Shown here: positions 24,142-36,279 of the stretch, piece after piece
Layout of the letters: each line of letters opens with the position of its first letter
Numbering within the stretch: position 1 is the stretch's first letter
NCBI GenBank assembly: GCA_025765615.1
Contig: JAIVFJ010000142.1
Coordinates: forward strand, 112,529 to 176,528
Length of the DNA stretch: 64,000 nt
Direction: 5' to 3'
DNA from: Zopfochytrium polystomum
Taxonomy: Eukaryota; Chytridiomycota; Chytridiomycetes; Chytridiales; Chytridiaceae
The notes under the pieces: model-generated
Database searches by the model: none
What the model was told of the DNA's origin: nothing
Seen by the model: the letters and a program-made list of their open reading frames with translations, nothing else
Made by a program: the position numbers and the translations under genes

Positions 24142-25402
24142 TCATTGCTGCTCGGCCGGCTTGTACGGCGTGACCAGCATTTCCGAAAAGGCCTTGATGG
24201 CGTCGACGCCGCGGACCTCCGAGGTGAGCAGAGGGAGGGTGACGACGTGGAAGTCTTCGTACAGGTCGTGGATCTGGTTCAGGTACTTTTGCTGCATCTT
24301 TGAGCGGACGAGACACTGCTCGCAGTTCGAGTCTAGTTTGTTTGTTTGGTTTTTTTTTTGGCCGGTGGGGAAGTGGGAGATGGAGTAAACAAAGAGACCG
24401 GTGAATCGCAAACAAAGGTCCCACTCAACTGGCTTTTGGGAAGAGAAGCTGGTTGACAACGATGTTGTGCGTGTCAATGTTGAACTGAGTGAGCTCCTGG
24501 ATCATGCGTTCGGTCTCGTACAGGGAGAGGAACTCTGAGATGCAGACGCACACAAAGGTGGTCTTGTCCTGCGTTTTTTGGGAAAGGTGATTTGGCAACA
24601 GGGGCGCGTCAGAGTAAACAGGAAAAAAAGAAAAATGAAAGGGACAAAGACGAACCGGGTCTTGGAACTGCGCGTTGACTTCTTGAATGACGGCGCGCAT
24701 GTCCTCCAGCTTGCCAAACATGTCCTCCTGCTCGGTGTTCATGCCCATCATGCCCGACATTTGCTGCAGCATCGGGCCGAAGCGGCCGCCAAACTGGGAC
24801 AGTTTGCCCAAGGCTTTTTCGAGGACACCGGGGAAGGAGAGGAAGCGGAGGGTGTGCCCGGTTGGGGGCCGTGTCGAACACGATAGCGGAGTAGTCCATG
24901 GATTTAACGAGCCTGCGAGCGAGTGGGTTGTTGGGGAAAAGAAGCGGCCGTGCCCATGTAAGAAACGGGGAAAAAACTTCTCTTTCTTGATATTGAATTA
25001 TGCTCGTTTTACGTACTTCATGACCTCTGCGAAACTCATCGCTTCATCGACACCAGGGATCGCAAACGCAATTTCCTGGAAATTCGCCTGCAATCCCGGG
25101 TCCTGGGCTGAAGATTACAAGGGTGACGCCGCATCGTCAGAAACAAACGATGAGGGGGGGGGCGGGGGAGGCATCCAAACATATGGCGCTCAGGACGTAC
25201 ATTGAGCCACTAAATCCTGCATGCTGCTGGTGGGGTCGATTTCCTGACGCGCAAGGTGTCAATGCACACGGTTTCCTTCCATACTTAGCCGAAAACGAAG
25301 TGACCTACCATGGCATACAGGTTGGTGAATCCGTTGACGAGGGTCGGAGTTTTCGTGAACTTCTGGCTGAATGCATCTACGAGCGATCACGGGTCAGAAA
25401 AA

Positions 25403-25435
<33 letters not shown>

Positions 25436-25989
25436 AGACCACGCAAACGAGTGAAAGAAGCGGGGGAAGACCGGGGCACCTGACAGGTTGTGGGCGGGAT
25501 CCGTCGAGATCAGGAGGACAGACTCTCGAACTTTTGCGAGCTGAACGGCGAGGGAGCAACTGTGAGATCACGCGATCGGTCGCACGAAAGGAAACAAGCA
25601 GTTAGACCGCACGCAGGGAGATCGCCGCTGCCAAAACGAAGAAGGGGAGAGATCGTCGCATGCCTTGTGGTTGTTTTTCCGACACCTCCCTTCCCTCCGA
25701 CGAAAATCCATCGCAGAGAAGTCTGGTCGAGGACGTTTTGGATCGTGGGGTCGAGCGCTGTTTGGGGGTGTGTAGAGAGAGGGATGGTCGCACAGTGCGT
25801 TAGATACTCGAACAGCATTGAAGGACGAAACGTCGAACGCGGTCGCAGTCCCGCTCCGCATTGCGCATGAGGGCCTCATATGATCGATCGATCGTCTCGA
25901 ATGAGGTAGCGCAGCAGCAAATAACACGAGAGAGGGAGGAGGGGGTGTTGCTGGGAACGGGAACGGGCTCGCTCACCTTCGTCGGCCAT
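24142..25989 (-). CDS. GET3: GET3/TRC40 tail-anchored protein targeting ATPase
   Basis: This gene encodes the cytosolic ATPase that shields tail-anchored proteins and delivers them to GET1/GET2 at the ER. Exon 1 is 13 nt (25977-25989, coding MADE); exon 2 is 25664-25757, carrying the P-loop '[11 protein letters not shown]'; exon 3 starts at 25559 with 'SCSLAVQLA' and holds the switch I site 'STDPAHNLS'. Later exons encode '[20 protein letters not shown]', '[14 protein letters not shown]', '[19 protein letters not shown]', a Met-rich substrate-binding segment '[11 protein letters not shown]', '[17 protein letters not shown]', the Zn-binding 'SNCEQCLVR' and '[16 protein letters not shown]'. Intron 2 is GC-AG. 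In the conserved [15 protein letters not shown] region, a C5 run (24864-24868 on the plus strand) puts the two halves one base out of frame. Everything else is intact, so a sequencing error is likelier than a pseudogene. Confidence 0.92.
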
Positions 25990-26000
25990 GTTTCTGTTTT

Positions 26001-26036
<36 letters not shown>

Positions 26037-26509
26037 TTGTTTTCCCACCCAATTGTAACGCGCGGCGGAGGGTGCGGGGTCCTTCGTCTCCGCAATAGAT
26101 ACTGGAACTGCTGGCTGGCATCGAGCGAATGAATGAATGACCGCGGCGTAGTAGCAGTCTTTAGGCGGGGTGGCGAAGCTAACGCAACCAACCCAAAGTC
26201 CATTACACACGTCCGACCCCTCTTGACGTGTGTTGTCTGAAAAATGCCCAACATACAGTAGCAACCAACCCCGGTCACTGTTCGACTGCCAACACATCAA
26301 GCACAGCACATTGCATAGTGCTTATTGCCACAACCGTTTTCGCAGGCCCATTCTCTGACTTTTAAGATTTCCACTTTTCCACAAGTTGGGTGTGGTACAA
26401 AGCGCTTTGGGTGCGGAGAGGGCCTACCGCTTGCTTTCATTGGTAAAATTGCACATACAAAACACAAAAACAGTCACTTCACAAACGTCAAAAGGCACTT
26501 TGTTACAAA
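25990..26509. other. Intergenic region between GET3 and the Vps62-like gene
   Basis: This spacer runs from the GET3 start to the presumed 3' end of the next minus-strand gene. It contains a T27 tract at about 26,006-26,033 just upstream of GET3. No further gene is seen. Confidence 0.45.
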
Positions 26510-27971
26510 TCAAACATTCGACAGGCTGGCAAAGAGGCAACTTTTACAATCACTTTTGTCAAAGGGGGGGAAGACCCTAAGGTTGCGGGTCGGGGTCAGT
26601 GAACTATTTGAAGCAAAAACAGAGGAAGCGTTAAATATAGGCCACCATAAAGTGTCTGTGCGCAAAAACGGAACAAAGCAACGTACATGGCCCTGATTCT
26701 TTTGGAACGAGATGGCGTTGATTCCGGTGGGTCCCTCGAACTTGTAGTTGTCGCCGCTGGAAACTTTTGCTGAAACAACAGATGGTTCAGTACGTCATAG
26801 GCTTCCCCCTGCATTCCCCATTCTCGCCCTCCACCCTCGACGATTCTTCCGACCACCCTTCCCCCTCACCATGTCCGCCAATCTTGCCGTTGAAAGCCAT
26901 CCAAGCGTTCTTTCCCTGGAACACGGCTTTGCGGTCCGCGTTGCTGGTTAGCTCGCGATTGACGTGGACAAACTCGAACGCCGACTGGCGGTCGTACGGG
27001 GACCAGACGAGCCCGCCGTTCGCGGTGTGGTCCCAGTACGCGATGACGACCCAATTGAAGTCACCTTTTTTTTTTTTTGTTTTTTTTTCGGATTGGAAAT
27101 GGCACTTAGCACAAGAGAGAAACGGCGAGGAGGGGGGTTTATTTGCCAAGCACCGGCTTTCGTGTAGTGTTCGTGGTTTCCGCGGGACACGTAGACGATA
27201 GGGTGAGTTCCGAGCACCGTGGCAAACTTTTTGGAGGCGGTGTCGGCCCAGTCGCGACCCTGGGACCAGGCAAAGACGGGGCCATCGCCGTGCTGGGCGT
27301 ACCAGATTTTCGTAGGCGTGGCGTCGGCTTTGTTGAAACGGATTGCGTTGGCGACGAGGTCTGCAGGGTGGTCTTGGCTGTCGCCAGTGAGGTTGGGCAC
27401 GTAGTTCTGCGCCGCAACCATGTGTTTAAAGTGGGTAAGAAATTTTTCTGGCACGGGCAACGTCTGCAGGAACTCGATAGAAAAAAAAAAATCCACACAC
27501 AAAAGGGTAAAACATCCAGTACTGAATCTCGACCCAACCGTCCGCGTTGTTCGGCTGCGGGTCGTAAATGTACGTGTACAGCTTCCAGTTGTCCGCGTTC
27601 TTCCTCGCGCCGTCGGTGACCCACTTTGTGTCGACGTCGACCTTGACGCCAAAGTCGAGGATGGTGCTGCCCATGTCGGTCTGGACGGCGCCGTCGTCGA
27701 GCAAAGGGTTGAGGTCCTGCGGGGCAAAGGGCCCGCCGGTCTGGTAGGTGACGAGCTTGCCGCCACTCGTGATGCCGACGGACTTTTGCACATGCGAGAG
27801 GTAGTCTTCGATGGTGATGGGGAAGATGGTCTCCTTGGGGTGGAACTTGTACTGAGGGGCGTAGCGCACGGCGACGGCCTCCCAGTCGATGGCGGCGGCG
27901 GCGGCTGGGAGGGCGGTCGCGCCGAAGAGGGCAAGGGCGGCGGCCGCGAGGACGGTGGGGAGCTTTTGCAT
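26510..27971 (-). CDS. Vps62-family secreted protein
   Basis: The start at 27971 is chosen because it opens a signal peptide (MQKLPTVLAAAALALFGATA). The mature part begins 'YAPQYKFHPKETIFPITIED', matching the N-terminal pattern of the Vps62/DUF946 family common in fungi. Further family-like segments are 'DGWVEIQYWMFYPF', 'IWYAQHGDGPVFAWSQGRDW', 'HPIVYVSRGNHEHYTKAG' (the HxxYxxxG-like segment) and 'FNWVVIAYWDH'. Exon 1 is 27501-27971 and exon 2 starts at 27463. A third exon opens near 27,063 ('GDFNWVVIAYWDHT') and a fourth near 26,768. The last frame is open to a TGA at 26,510-26,512, but a strong GTACGT donor at about 26,688 could lead to another exon. Yeast Vps62 is linked to vacuolar protein sorting; the biochemical role of the family is unclear. 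The predicted secretion is inference. Confidence 0.75.
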
Positions 27972-29080
27972 GGCGATTGGGAGCTGCCTGCGTGGGAAAG
28001 GCGGCAGGCTCCAAGAAACAACAAAAATATGAATTGAAAAGCTGGGCCGTTGCTGCGCGCTTTCGAGTCTGTCGCTGGGCCTATGTCTTGTTGCAACCCA
28101 TTGCTTTCTTGCGAACATAGGAAGACAGCCTGGTGGCACGCCCGTCGCGGAGACTTTCCCGTTTTGGTAAGAATTGGAAAATTCAACGAGGGCCGGCTGG
28201 CACGTGCTTGTGAACGGAGAAAGCACACAGGGATGGAGTGGTGACCACACACAGCAAGCCTGGAATATAAGTCTTTTTAAGGGAAAGACTTCCACTTTCA
28301 CACGTCGCCCCGCATGTTTCCAATCCAGTGCGCAGACAGCCCATGGCTGGATTGATCGGAGAGCGGCAGGAAAGCCCTTAGTGGCATTCCACAAGGAATG
28401 GGCCGCCCAGTGAAAGTATGTGAAATGGAGTATGGTGGAAGTGCTGCGCCATTATACGTAGGGACAGAGTTTTCCTTTTGGTAGCGCCCATCGAGCTTGG
28501 CCAAAATCCTCAAACCAAAAAAAAAAGTCGAGACTGGAAAGCAAAATTTGAGAAGCCCCTTCAGCCTACTCCCTCCGTCTCGTGGAGTTAACGAAGCAGT
28601 GTCGACTGCATGACTTGCATGACTGAATCTGCTTGTTGCGACGGGTTGGGATCGTATGTTCGCATTTTTGGGGCCTCGTGGTCAGTTCACTTTATTCCAG
28701 AAAAGTCTTGCTTCTCCCGTCCGTGAAAAACAAAAAAAAAAAAAAAAAAAAAAATATGAGAAAGGCTCGAAAAGCTTGTTGATCCCTCTCTCCCTCACTA
28801 CAGCCCGAACTTTTTTCAACAATCAAAGGCAGTATTAATACCAACCGAACGCTGCTTTCGACCTGCCACGTCTCGGAAACACTTGTACCTGTCAGTCAAA
28901 GCAGCTGCAACAATCCCGTCTCTCTCTTTTTTTAGTTCTTTTTCGCTTTCTGTAATTGGCGTTCAAAAATCGAGCAAAACAATCAAAAACACAAAATCAA
29001 ACAAAAAAAAATAGTCGAAACAAAGGAAAAAAAGGAAAAAGTCGCCGCATCCAGTTCGCAGTTGCGGCCACCGACACAAG
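27972..29080. promoter_or_regulatory. Divergent spacer, Vps62-like / unknown gene
   Basis: About 1.1 kb separates the start codons of two divergent genes. An open frame continues upstream of 27,971 on the minus strand, but it has no conserved sequence and the signal peptide argues against using it. An A-run lies at about 28,733-28,754 and A-rich sequence at 28,975-29,040 precedes the plus-strand gene. Confidence 0.4.
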
Positions 29081-30791
29081 ATGGCCTCCGTCGTCATTAC
29101 CCTAACCGCCATTGCCGTCTGGCGCTACGTTCGCTCCGTGCGCGCTGCCTCATCCGCATCGTCAGCAAAGGTCGCTGAGGCCGCCTTCATCGCATCCGTC
29201 TTTCCAAAGGAGCTCCAGGATCAGATCCTGGCCGACTTCACCGGCCCCATCTCGGTCTTTTGCGCCAACAGGTACGAGCGGCGCGGCCTGATCGGGCAGA
29301 TGCGCAAGACGAGAGAGGCTCAGATGGCTCTATTGGAGGAGGAGGAGGAGGAGGAGAAGGAGAAGGTGGTGGCGGCCGCGGCCGACGGCGCAGATCACGC
29401 CGCAGACGCAGACGGCGGTGGCGGTGGCGGCGACGGCGGCGGAAGCGGCGAAGAAGGCCCGGCGGGTACGCCGTCGCAGTCCACCGATTGTGCAGAGTCT
29501 GGCGGTGCACCACCCGTCCACCCGTCGGCCGAAGCGGACGCACCAAAGCCGCAGGGGGCAGCCGCTGCTGTCAGTCTCGATGGTCCCATCCCGACGGCCG
29601 CACCGATCGGTGAAGAGGCAGATCCCGCGGCGGCAGCGGCGGCGGCCGACACTGCTTCGGTGGCGGAGTCTGTCGGCCCGACAGGATCCGACGCAGGGCT
29701 AGTGGACGGAGGAGCACAAGGCGGGGCAGAGCTGGGGACAGGCAATGCTGACAGCGGCGACGCGACGCCAAGCCGCACCTCCAGGATTGCCAACTTCTTC
29801 CGACGGCGGCTGGGCTCACAAAGCAGCAAGCAGGTGCCGGCGCAGGCGGCGGCAGCTGTGGAGGTGCCACCTTCCAACCCTCGCCCACCACCCCCTCCAC
29901 GAAAGAAGCCCGCTGGGATGCCGCATCTAACATCTCCCTCTGCGGATCCTTCGCAGTGGGACCCCGTGACAGTCAAGGAAGAGGCTTCCAACGCACTACT
30001 TCTTCTATGGGCCGTAGTGGATTTACTGAAGAAAGGAGCATCTATTAATGCGTCGAACGAGGGTCAGGACCTCACCGCCGCCGACAATAACCCGAATGGC
30101 TCCGTCGAAGACCCTGCTTCTCTGTCACCCTCGCTCTCCGCATCCACGGTGCAAGCTGCTTCATCCAATCCTACTTCGCCATCTGAGGAGGCAACATCTT
30201 TGGAGAACGTCGAGTCGACAACTTCAACCCCAGACACGGCGACCCAACGGTCTTCTTCGCCATTGAGCCAAGGACCCGAAATGACGCCCGAGGAAGCCGC
30301 CATAGCCGCCCAAACTTGCCGCCATGACCCGGAAGGAGCGCGAAGTGGAGATCCTGTCAAAGTTCCATGCGACGTCTCTCATCTCAATTCTGCAAATGGT
30401 TCAAGCCATCGAAGCGATGCTGTTGGAGAAATTTACCGTGCTGCGACAGCATTCGTGGGACAGCAGTCCGCTGGCGGCAGCCGACGCGAACGGAAACGCT
30501 GACGGCGACAAGCAAGACGCTTTGGCGCAAGAGACCGGGGACGCCGGGGAGTTGGTCGGTAATGTCGGATTTGGGGGTCCCAGCTATGACTCGCAACTAC
30601 TGCACAAGATATCTCTGGGGTGGGGGGTTGTGGGAATGATCATGGAGACGGAGTCCAAGGAGGAGCTTCGCATTCTCACGGAGCAGAACCGCATGCGATG
30701 GGAGGGGCAAAGCGAAGGGTTTCTGGTGAGGACGATCCAGGAACTGCTTGACGAGAGGGACATTGAGCCGTTGGAACTGGTTCGCTTGTGA
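29081..30791 (+). CDS. Unrecognised protein with N-terminal membrane segment
   Basis: I do not recognise the family. The frame from 29081 starts with a probable membrane anchor (MASVVITLTAIAVWRYV), followed by 'VFPKELQDQILADFTGPISV', a Glu-rich stretch and a long Gly/Ala/Ser/Pro-rich linker with scattered charged residues. A second helical part at about 30,324-30,791 reads 'EREVEILSKFHATSLISILQ', 'KISLGWGVVGMIMETESKEE' and 'EGFLVRTIQELLDERDIEPL'. That part is in a different frame (+1). A short unrecognised intron or a one-base indel near 30,300 would join the two. Composition favours the later frame as the true C-terminus. It may be an organelle membrane protein with a cytosolic domain, but no function can be assigned. 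Confidence 0.55.
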
Positions 30792-31204
30792 CGTGGTGGG
30801 TGGTTGGTTAGTTGGTTGGTTGGTTGGTTCTGGACCCGTCCCGTCCCATGGAAGCTTGTTCTCGAAGGTGCGCGCAGCAGCGCACAGCCCCGCCCCGCCC
30901 ACCCCGCCACTTGCGACTCCCCTCCACTCATTTCTCCAAGTTTGTTTTGTTTTGCTACTCTTCTCTCATAAATATAATGAAATTAAGGGGGCAACGGCGG
31001 CGGCAGAGAGAGATGTTTGTTTGAAGAATATGGAGAGGAAATTGGGTGCAATCATCAAATGGACGCAAAAAGTCGAAGAAATAAAAACAAAATGTAACAA
31101 AGAAAATTTTCCGTATATTATTGAATTACTTTTTTTTTTTCTTGTTTTTTCCGTTGCTCTGTTTTTTTTTTTCTCTTTTTTTCAATACAACGAATCAGAC
31201 AACA
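30792..31204. other. Short intergenic region with (TTGG)n
   Basis: The spacer starts with a (TTGG)n-like microsatellite at about 30,800-30,830 and ends in T-rich sequence (31,130-31,185) before the start of the SOK1/TCP11 gene. No gene is seen. Confidence 0.5.
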
Positions 31205-34200
31205 ATGGTGGAAGAGAGCTGCGCCGGGGGCGTCGGCGTCGGCAGCAGCAGCGGCGGCGGCAGCACCGACAGCGGCGGCGGCGGCGGTCTGGAAAAAAGT
31301 ACCCCGCCCTCGACCGGCACTGCTCCTGCCATTGGCCTAGACCTGTCCCCTGCCTCTACAATAATGACAATGCATCCCCACCAGCAGCAGCAGCAGCAGC
31401 AACAGTCGCTGCCGCCACCTCCACCGCCGCCGTCGCAGCAGCAACCGCAACAGCCCCCGTCAACCGCTTCATCGTCCATCTCGCGGAGGAACGGCCCGGC
31501 ATCGGCGGTCGGCACAATCAGTTCCAATCAGTCTCGCAGCGGCACTTTAAAGGGAGCAACCGCATCATCCGCTGCCGGGGTCGCAACACCAGCGGATATT
31601 GCATTCGGTAGCACCAATCAGGCCGCTTTCCTTGATGATGGCGGCACCGGCTTTGCGTATCGTGTCAGCAGCAACGTGCTGGATTCTGGTATCATACAGG
31701 GTATACAGGGCGGGACTGGTGAAGTCGATCTTGGCATTGGTGGGGCGGTCGATGACTCGGGCGGTGCTGTCTCGGTCTCGTTTTCAACTGTGGCCGCCGA
31801 CCCCGCCACAACCGCATCTGCGTCGCACCCCCTCGCTTCTGCCAACGTCGCCGTCAAGATGGCGAGGCAGGCTTCCGTTCAACTAAAGCACTATGGGAGC
31901 AGTAGCAACATTGTGAAGTCTCTCATCAGCTCCGTAGCCACTTCGGACGACCGACAATCCATCAATACGCCCAGTTCATCTTCGGGAGACCTCCACTCTC
32001 CCGTCTTTTCGCCCATCAGCTTCGCTTCTGGGACTTCCTCTCAAGGCGCTGGAGCAACTGCCTCGAGGAAGGCATCGTCTCAGTCAGAGCTGGCATCGTT
32101 CACGACTTCCATTCACCACTCAAGGCCCTCAGCAAGCCTGACCCACCAAACGATGGTATTCCACCTCAGTGCTGCCTCGTCGTCCTCGGCTGCCGCTGTC
32201 GCCGCCGCTCCTCCGGGACCCACAGAGCTCAGTTGCGTTTCACCATCAGGGCGCAACCTTGGCCCGATCACATACTTCTATGTTCACTTGCAGAACTTAA
32301 CAGCACCGGAAGCGAAGCCGGCCACTTTAAGTCTCAAGCGGTTCGAAGGAAGCCCGTCGTCGAAAGTGACTTTTCGCCTCCGTCCATGGATGAAACGTTT
32401 GAAGAGGAAATGGTCGTCTCCAGAGGAATTCGGTCGTGCATTAAATGCGCAACTCTTAAGCGCGGCGCGTCGCCGGATGTCGTTGCTTGCTGATAGAAAG
32501 AATAGACTTCGACGGAGGCTAGACCAAGTGAAGTTCCGGGTCATGCTCCACCGACAGCAAGAAAACTTGGCAATTCTAAGGCTTCGGACGAGAGGCGAGT
32601 ACAACATGGCTGCTGCCTCACTCAACAGGCAGATGATATTAAAACGGAACGCGGAGAAGTTTGGCGCGATTGTCGAGCACGCCCAGACGGTGTCAGTCGT
32701 GCAGAGGCTCCGACGATTCATGGACTTGGAGCGGGTGGTCTCCGAGGCGTATGCGAAAATAACAGACAGCTCGGTCACACGCATGAATTCAGTTGTCGAC
32801 GTCGACTCAACAAAGTCAAAGCTGGCTGCTTTGCACTCTTCTATGCGGTTTTTGGCAGACTGGGCGAGCATGGATCTGGATGATCTTTCGGGTGGAAAGG
32901 AAATCCAGTCAATCCTGCTATCCTCTGCGGCTGGGGGAGATACATTACCAGAGGAGGATTACTTAGCAGAGGAAATCGACCTACCTACCTCATTTAAGCT
33001 CGGCAGCTCGGCTTTCATTGATCCAAGTGATAGCGAGAGTGAACCGACGCCACAAGTTGCTAGATTTGGGAATGCCACATCCCCTTCGACAGTCGATTTC
33101 GAACTGCCTCCACTCGGCAGCTTCCCCGATAGCGGGTCATTTGATCCGAAGTCTAGCAGGCTAAGCGCTTTACCCTGGGGGCCAAATTCAGACAGCCGCC
33201 CACTGCACGACATTACTGGCACCTCCCCGTACCCCGCGAGCGGAATGGATCAGGATGATATTTTGTCACCCTCAGAACTCGGCGGCGCGTTTCTTTCTGC
33301 ACAACATTTACAGTCGTCCTCGTCGTCATCCACCTCCCCTAGTCCAAACACCTTCACGAACGATTCTGTGTCTATCTTTGCGTCGCCGTCACACCAACGC
33401 TTGACATCGAACACCTCGGAGGCCGGCCCCCGGGGAACTCCGCTAATGCAAACACCAACGACAAACTCCCATTTCTCTCTCCTCGCTCAAGCGCGCAATG
33501 ATCTGTCTGGGTCCTTCTCCCCAGTCAAGACGGACACCTCTCCAGAACTTTTGATTCAATTCGTGAACAGAACGAAGCAGCTTCCGGTCCATCTATTCGA
33601 CGAATTGGTGGAAGACGACTATCTTGACCTGTCGAGCCTGTTGCCACCTATCACACGGTTCACATTGCGCGAACTGAACATGGACGAGGTGAAGTCCGCT
33701 TGGGATATTCCCAGATTCAGCCTTTATTCGGTTTTAACCTTTTACCTTCTCCAAAAAGATCTTGTCGAACGCTCAGCTTCGCCATGACTTGTATTTCGAC
33801 CCAAATCTTCAATTTAAGCCCAATACAGACGGCGACCGTGGCGACCAACGGAAGGCCAGGAGCGATATGTACTGGTCTCAAGTAGAAGCCGAAGTTCTCG
33901 CTGGTCAAACATATCGTCTACCACTCCTGCTTTTTGAAATCAGGACGATTATCATCGAAATGCTGCCTTATGCAGACAACATGAAAGAAAGTGTGGAATC
34001 AAATCTAGACATTCGACTTATCGCGCAGCAGTTGGAACATAACGTTCTCAACGTGGATGCTTTAATACAGTATCTGGCTGACCTGCTTAAGGCAAATTGC
34101 GCACCGGCTCGCGACGTCATGGTCGACGCTATGCTGGCTGCTGCTAAGGAGGGATCATTCGTTTCTGCAATACGTATTTGTTTTGAACTTGTAGAAATGA

Positions 34201-35487
34201 TGAAGCTGGTTAGCACTGGAATGCGCTTTTTTCTTTCCCCGTGGATTCGCGTACTGATCTATTTCGTAGGACTACGCCAACCACCAACTTCTCCGTCTTC
34301 GGCCGTATGTGGTCGAAAATTGCATTGCGTTCGAGTGGAATTGGTTCCAAGAAGAATTGAAGGCGGGGACGTCGACCTTGTCGGCAACGAAATCGTGGTT
34401 CATCGATTCGTACAACCGCTTTGAAAAGTCCCAGTCAGCTATTCCTCCATCATCCGCACTACCTTCATCATCGGTCGCTCGTCCACCAATACCTCCTTTC
34501 AATTCGGTTTTTGCTGATGGTATTCTATATCTCCTTCAGCACTGCCCCGCGCTCTTCGATTCCTGCACTCCCCTCCCCACATCCGCCACACCCTCCCTAC
34601 CTTCTCCTCCTCCCGCTCTTCCGGAAACGTTGAAGATGGACAGCAATCGTCTGCTTACCTTCCGCAATGACTGGCAAGATATAACCATCATGGCGACTCT
34701 TCTCATTCTCTTCCGCCAAGCCAGTGGACCACGGTGCACACCTGCTCACCAGTCAGAGATGAAGTCGACCCTTTGGGTCCTTCTGAACGACACAGACACG
34801 AGCCTCGCACACATTGTTCTAGAGATGGCGCGAACTGCGGGCACTATCCGTGGCAGGCGATTCGAAGAATCCGAAGAGCTTGCTCTCAGTGGCTTGGTGG
34901 AAAAGACGCTCGCTCCTGATAGTCGGTTATACGGGCTGGTCTGGGCGCGGGTGGGGGAGCATCTACGGGACTGGATTGTCAAGGCATTGGAAAGGGGTGC
35001 TGGCGGATCCACCGGAGCTGCTGCTGACGTTGCGGCGTTAGAGACTCCAGACGCTCATGAGTCCTTCTCGTCCTCATCAGAATCCGAATCAGACTCGGAC
35101 TCGGACTCAGATTCGGAATCCGATTCAGGCCCTTTCCCGAGGCGACAACCGTACTTGCGACCGGCATCTCGCAGCAAAGTTCCCAGCGCCACAAAGTCCT
35201 CGCATCGTGGCCCGCCGTCGGCTCTCCCCTCCCGGCTTGGCAGTAATTCCTCCGCCGTCTCCACGGCTTCAACAGCGCGATCTGCGACAGCAGCAACTGC
35301 GCACCATTCGTCCGCCTCGCTCTCCCTCAACAGCGTGTTGCTGGCAAAGCACGGGCTGACGGAACTAGAGACGGAGGTTCGGGACCTTGCCGAGCGACTG
35401 GGGAAGCTGTGCGAGTTCAACCGCGCCACATACTTTGAAGTCTACCGCCAGTTGTATGAGGATGCAACTGAGTGCCGAAGCAAGTGA
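31205..35487 (+). CDS. SOK1: SOK1/TCP11-family protein
   Basis: Three exons (31205-33688, 33759-34208, 34270-35487) join in phase 0 to 1383 residues. The T-complex 11 domain starts at the first junction: 'RFTLRELNMDE' plus 'ILSNAQLRHDLYFDPNLQFK', a near-perfect family signature that fixes the 70-nt first intron. It continues with 'LPLLLFEIRTIIIEMLPYAD', 'HNVLNVDALIQYLADLLKAN', 'DYANHQLLRLRPYVVENCIA' and 'FEWNWF'. The N-terminal half is low complexity (Gly/Ser, Gln, Pro tracts) up to a basic helical region near 32,280-32,780. A Ser/Asp/Glu tract lies at about 35,070-35,125 and a terminal helix follows. Yeast Sok1 suppresses loss of protein kinase A, and mammalian TCP11 acts in sperm, so a role in cAMP-linked signalling is plausible by family only. 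The start is the first ATG after the T-rich leader. Confidence 0.9.
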
Positions 35488-35689
35488 ACGTGGAGCATTC
35501 CTTCATCTTTTTTTTTTTTTGCAAACTTGGAGGTGGTTTCTCGGTCCGAAGATGTGACTGTTCGATTGAGTGTGCTTGTTGTGTAGGTTAATTGCGTCGA
35601 TGCTCTTCTCTCTCTCTGAATCTCAATTTCATTCATGCTTTCGCGCTTTTTATTTCAACGTCCCCGTTTATGATGGCTCCTGGATGCAA

Positions 35690-35774
<85 letters not shown>

Positions 35775-36279
35775 GCACTCTCTCTCTCTCTCCCTGCCTC
35801 TCTTTCTTTCCTTTGCTCTCTTGTGTGTTTGGTTACAGCTTTTTTTCCACGCTACGTCCGTAAATCCCTCCCCTCTGTTTCTGTGATGGGGGAACTTCAA
35901 CTTCGAATAAGTGCATACTCGCTTTCTCTTCCTCTGAGCATCGTTCCGAACGCGGGAGAGTAGCCCAATCTCTCGGACACAGCATCCGAACTGCCAACCC
36001 GCCACTGCAGCAAAGCGGTGAACCTGGGCAAGGACGAAGCACTTGCCTCAGGCGTTGCGAAAATCGTTTTCATCGGACCGACCACAGTATCCCACATTTT
36101 TTTTTTTTTTTTCTTTTCTTTTGCGTGCTTTTTTTCGTTGCAGCCACCCCTCGTCAACCCCCGCGCAACCCGACGATCCCATCCCGCCTACCCCGCCTGT
36201 GGGCAAGCGTTTCCGACGAAAAAGCAGACCCACCCCACCAACCTCGCGCGCGCTCCCGAAGTCTCCCCCACGGGGCAGC
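35488..36279. promoter_or_regulatory. Spacer upstream of PGAP1 copy A
   Basis: It contains the (CT)n microsatellite at 35,693-35,793 and a T-run near 36,097-36,110. Homology to the region upstream of the second PGAP1 copy begins at about 36,085 with 'atcccac' and the T-run. No gene is seen. Confidence 0.5.
35693..35793. repeat. (CT)n microsatellite
   Basis: About 100 bp of almost pure TC dinucleotides, interrupted once by 'acgcac'. It lies in the 3' flank of the SOK1/TCP11 gene. Confidence 0.97.

Noticed and set aside
27139..28014. Arg/His-rich 291-residue frame on the minus strand
   Set aside because: It is a shifted frame of the Vps62-like exons. The correct frame shows the signal peptide and family motifs.
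33721..33758. A 28-nt intron in the SOK1/TCP11 gene
   Set aside because: A normal 70-nt GT-AG intron (33,689-33,758) restores the family motif better (NMDE joined to ILSNAQLRHD).
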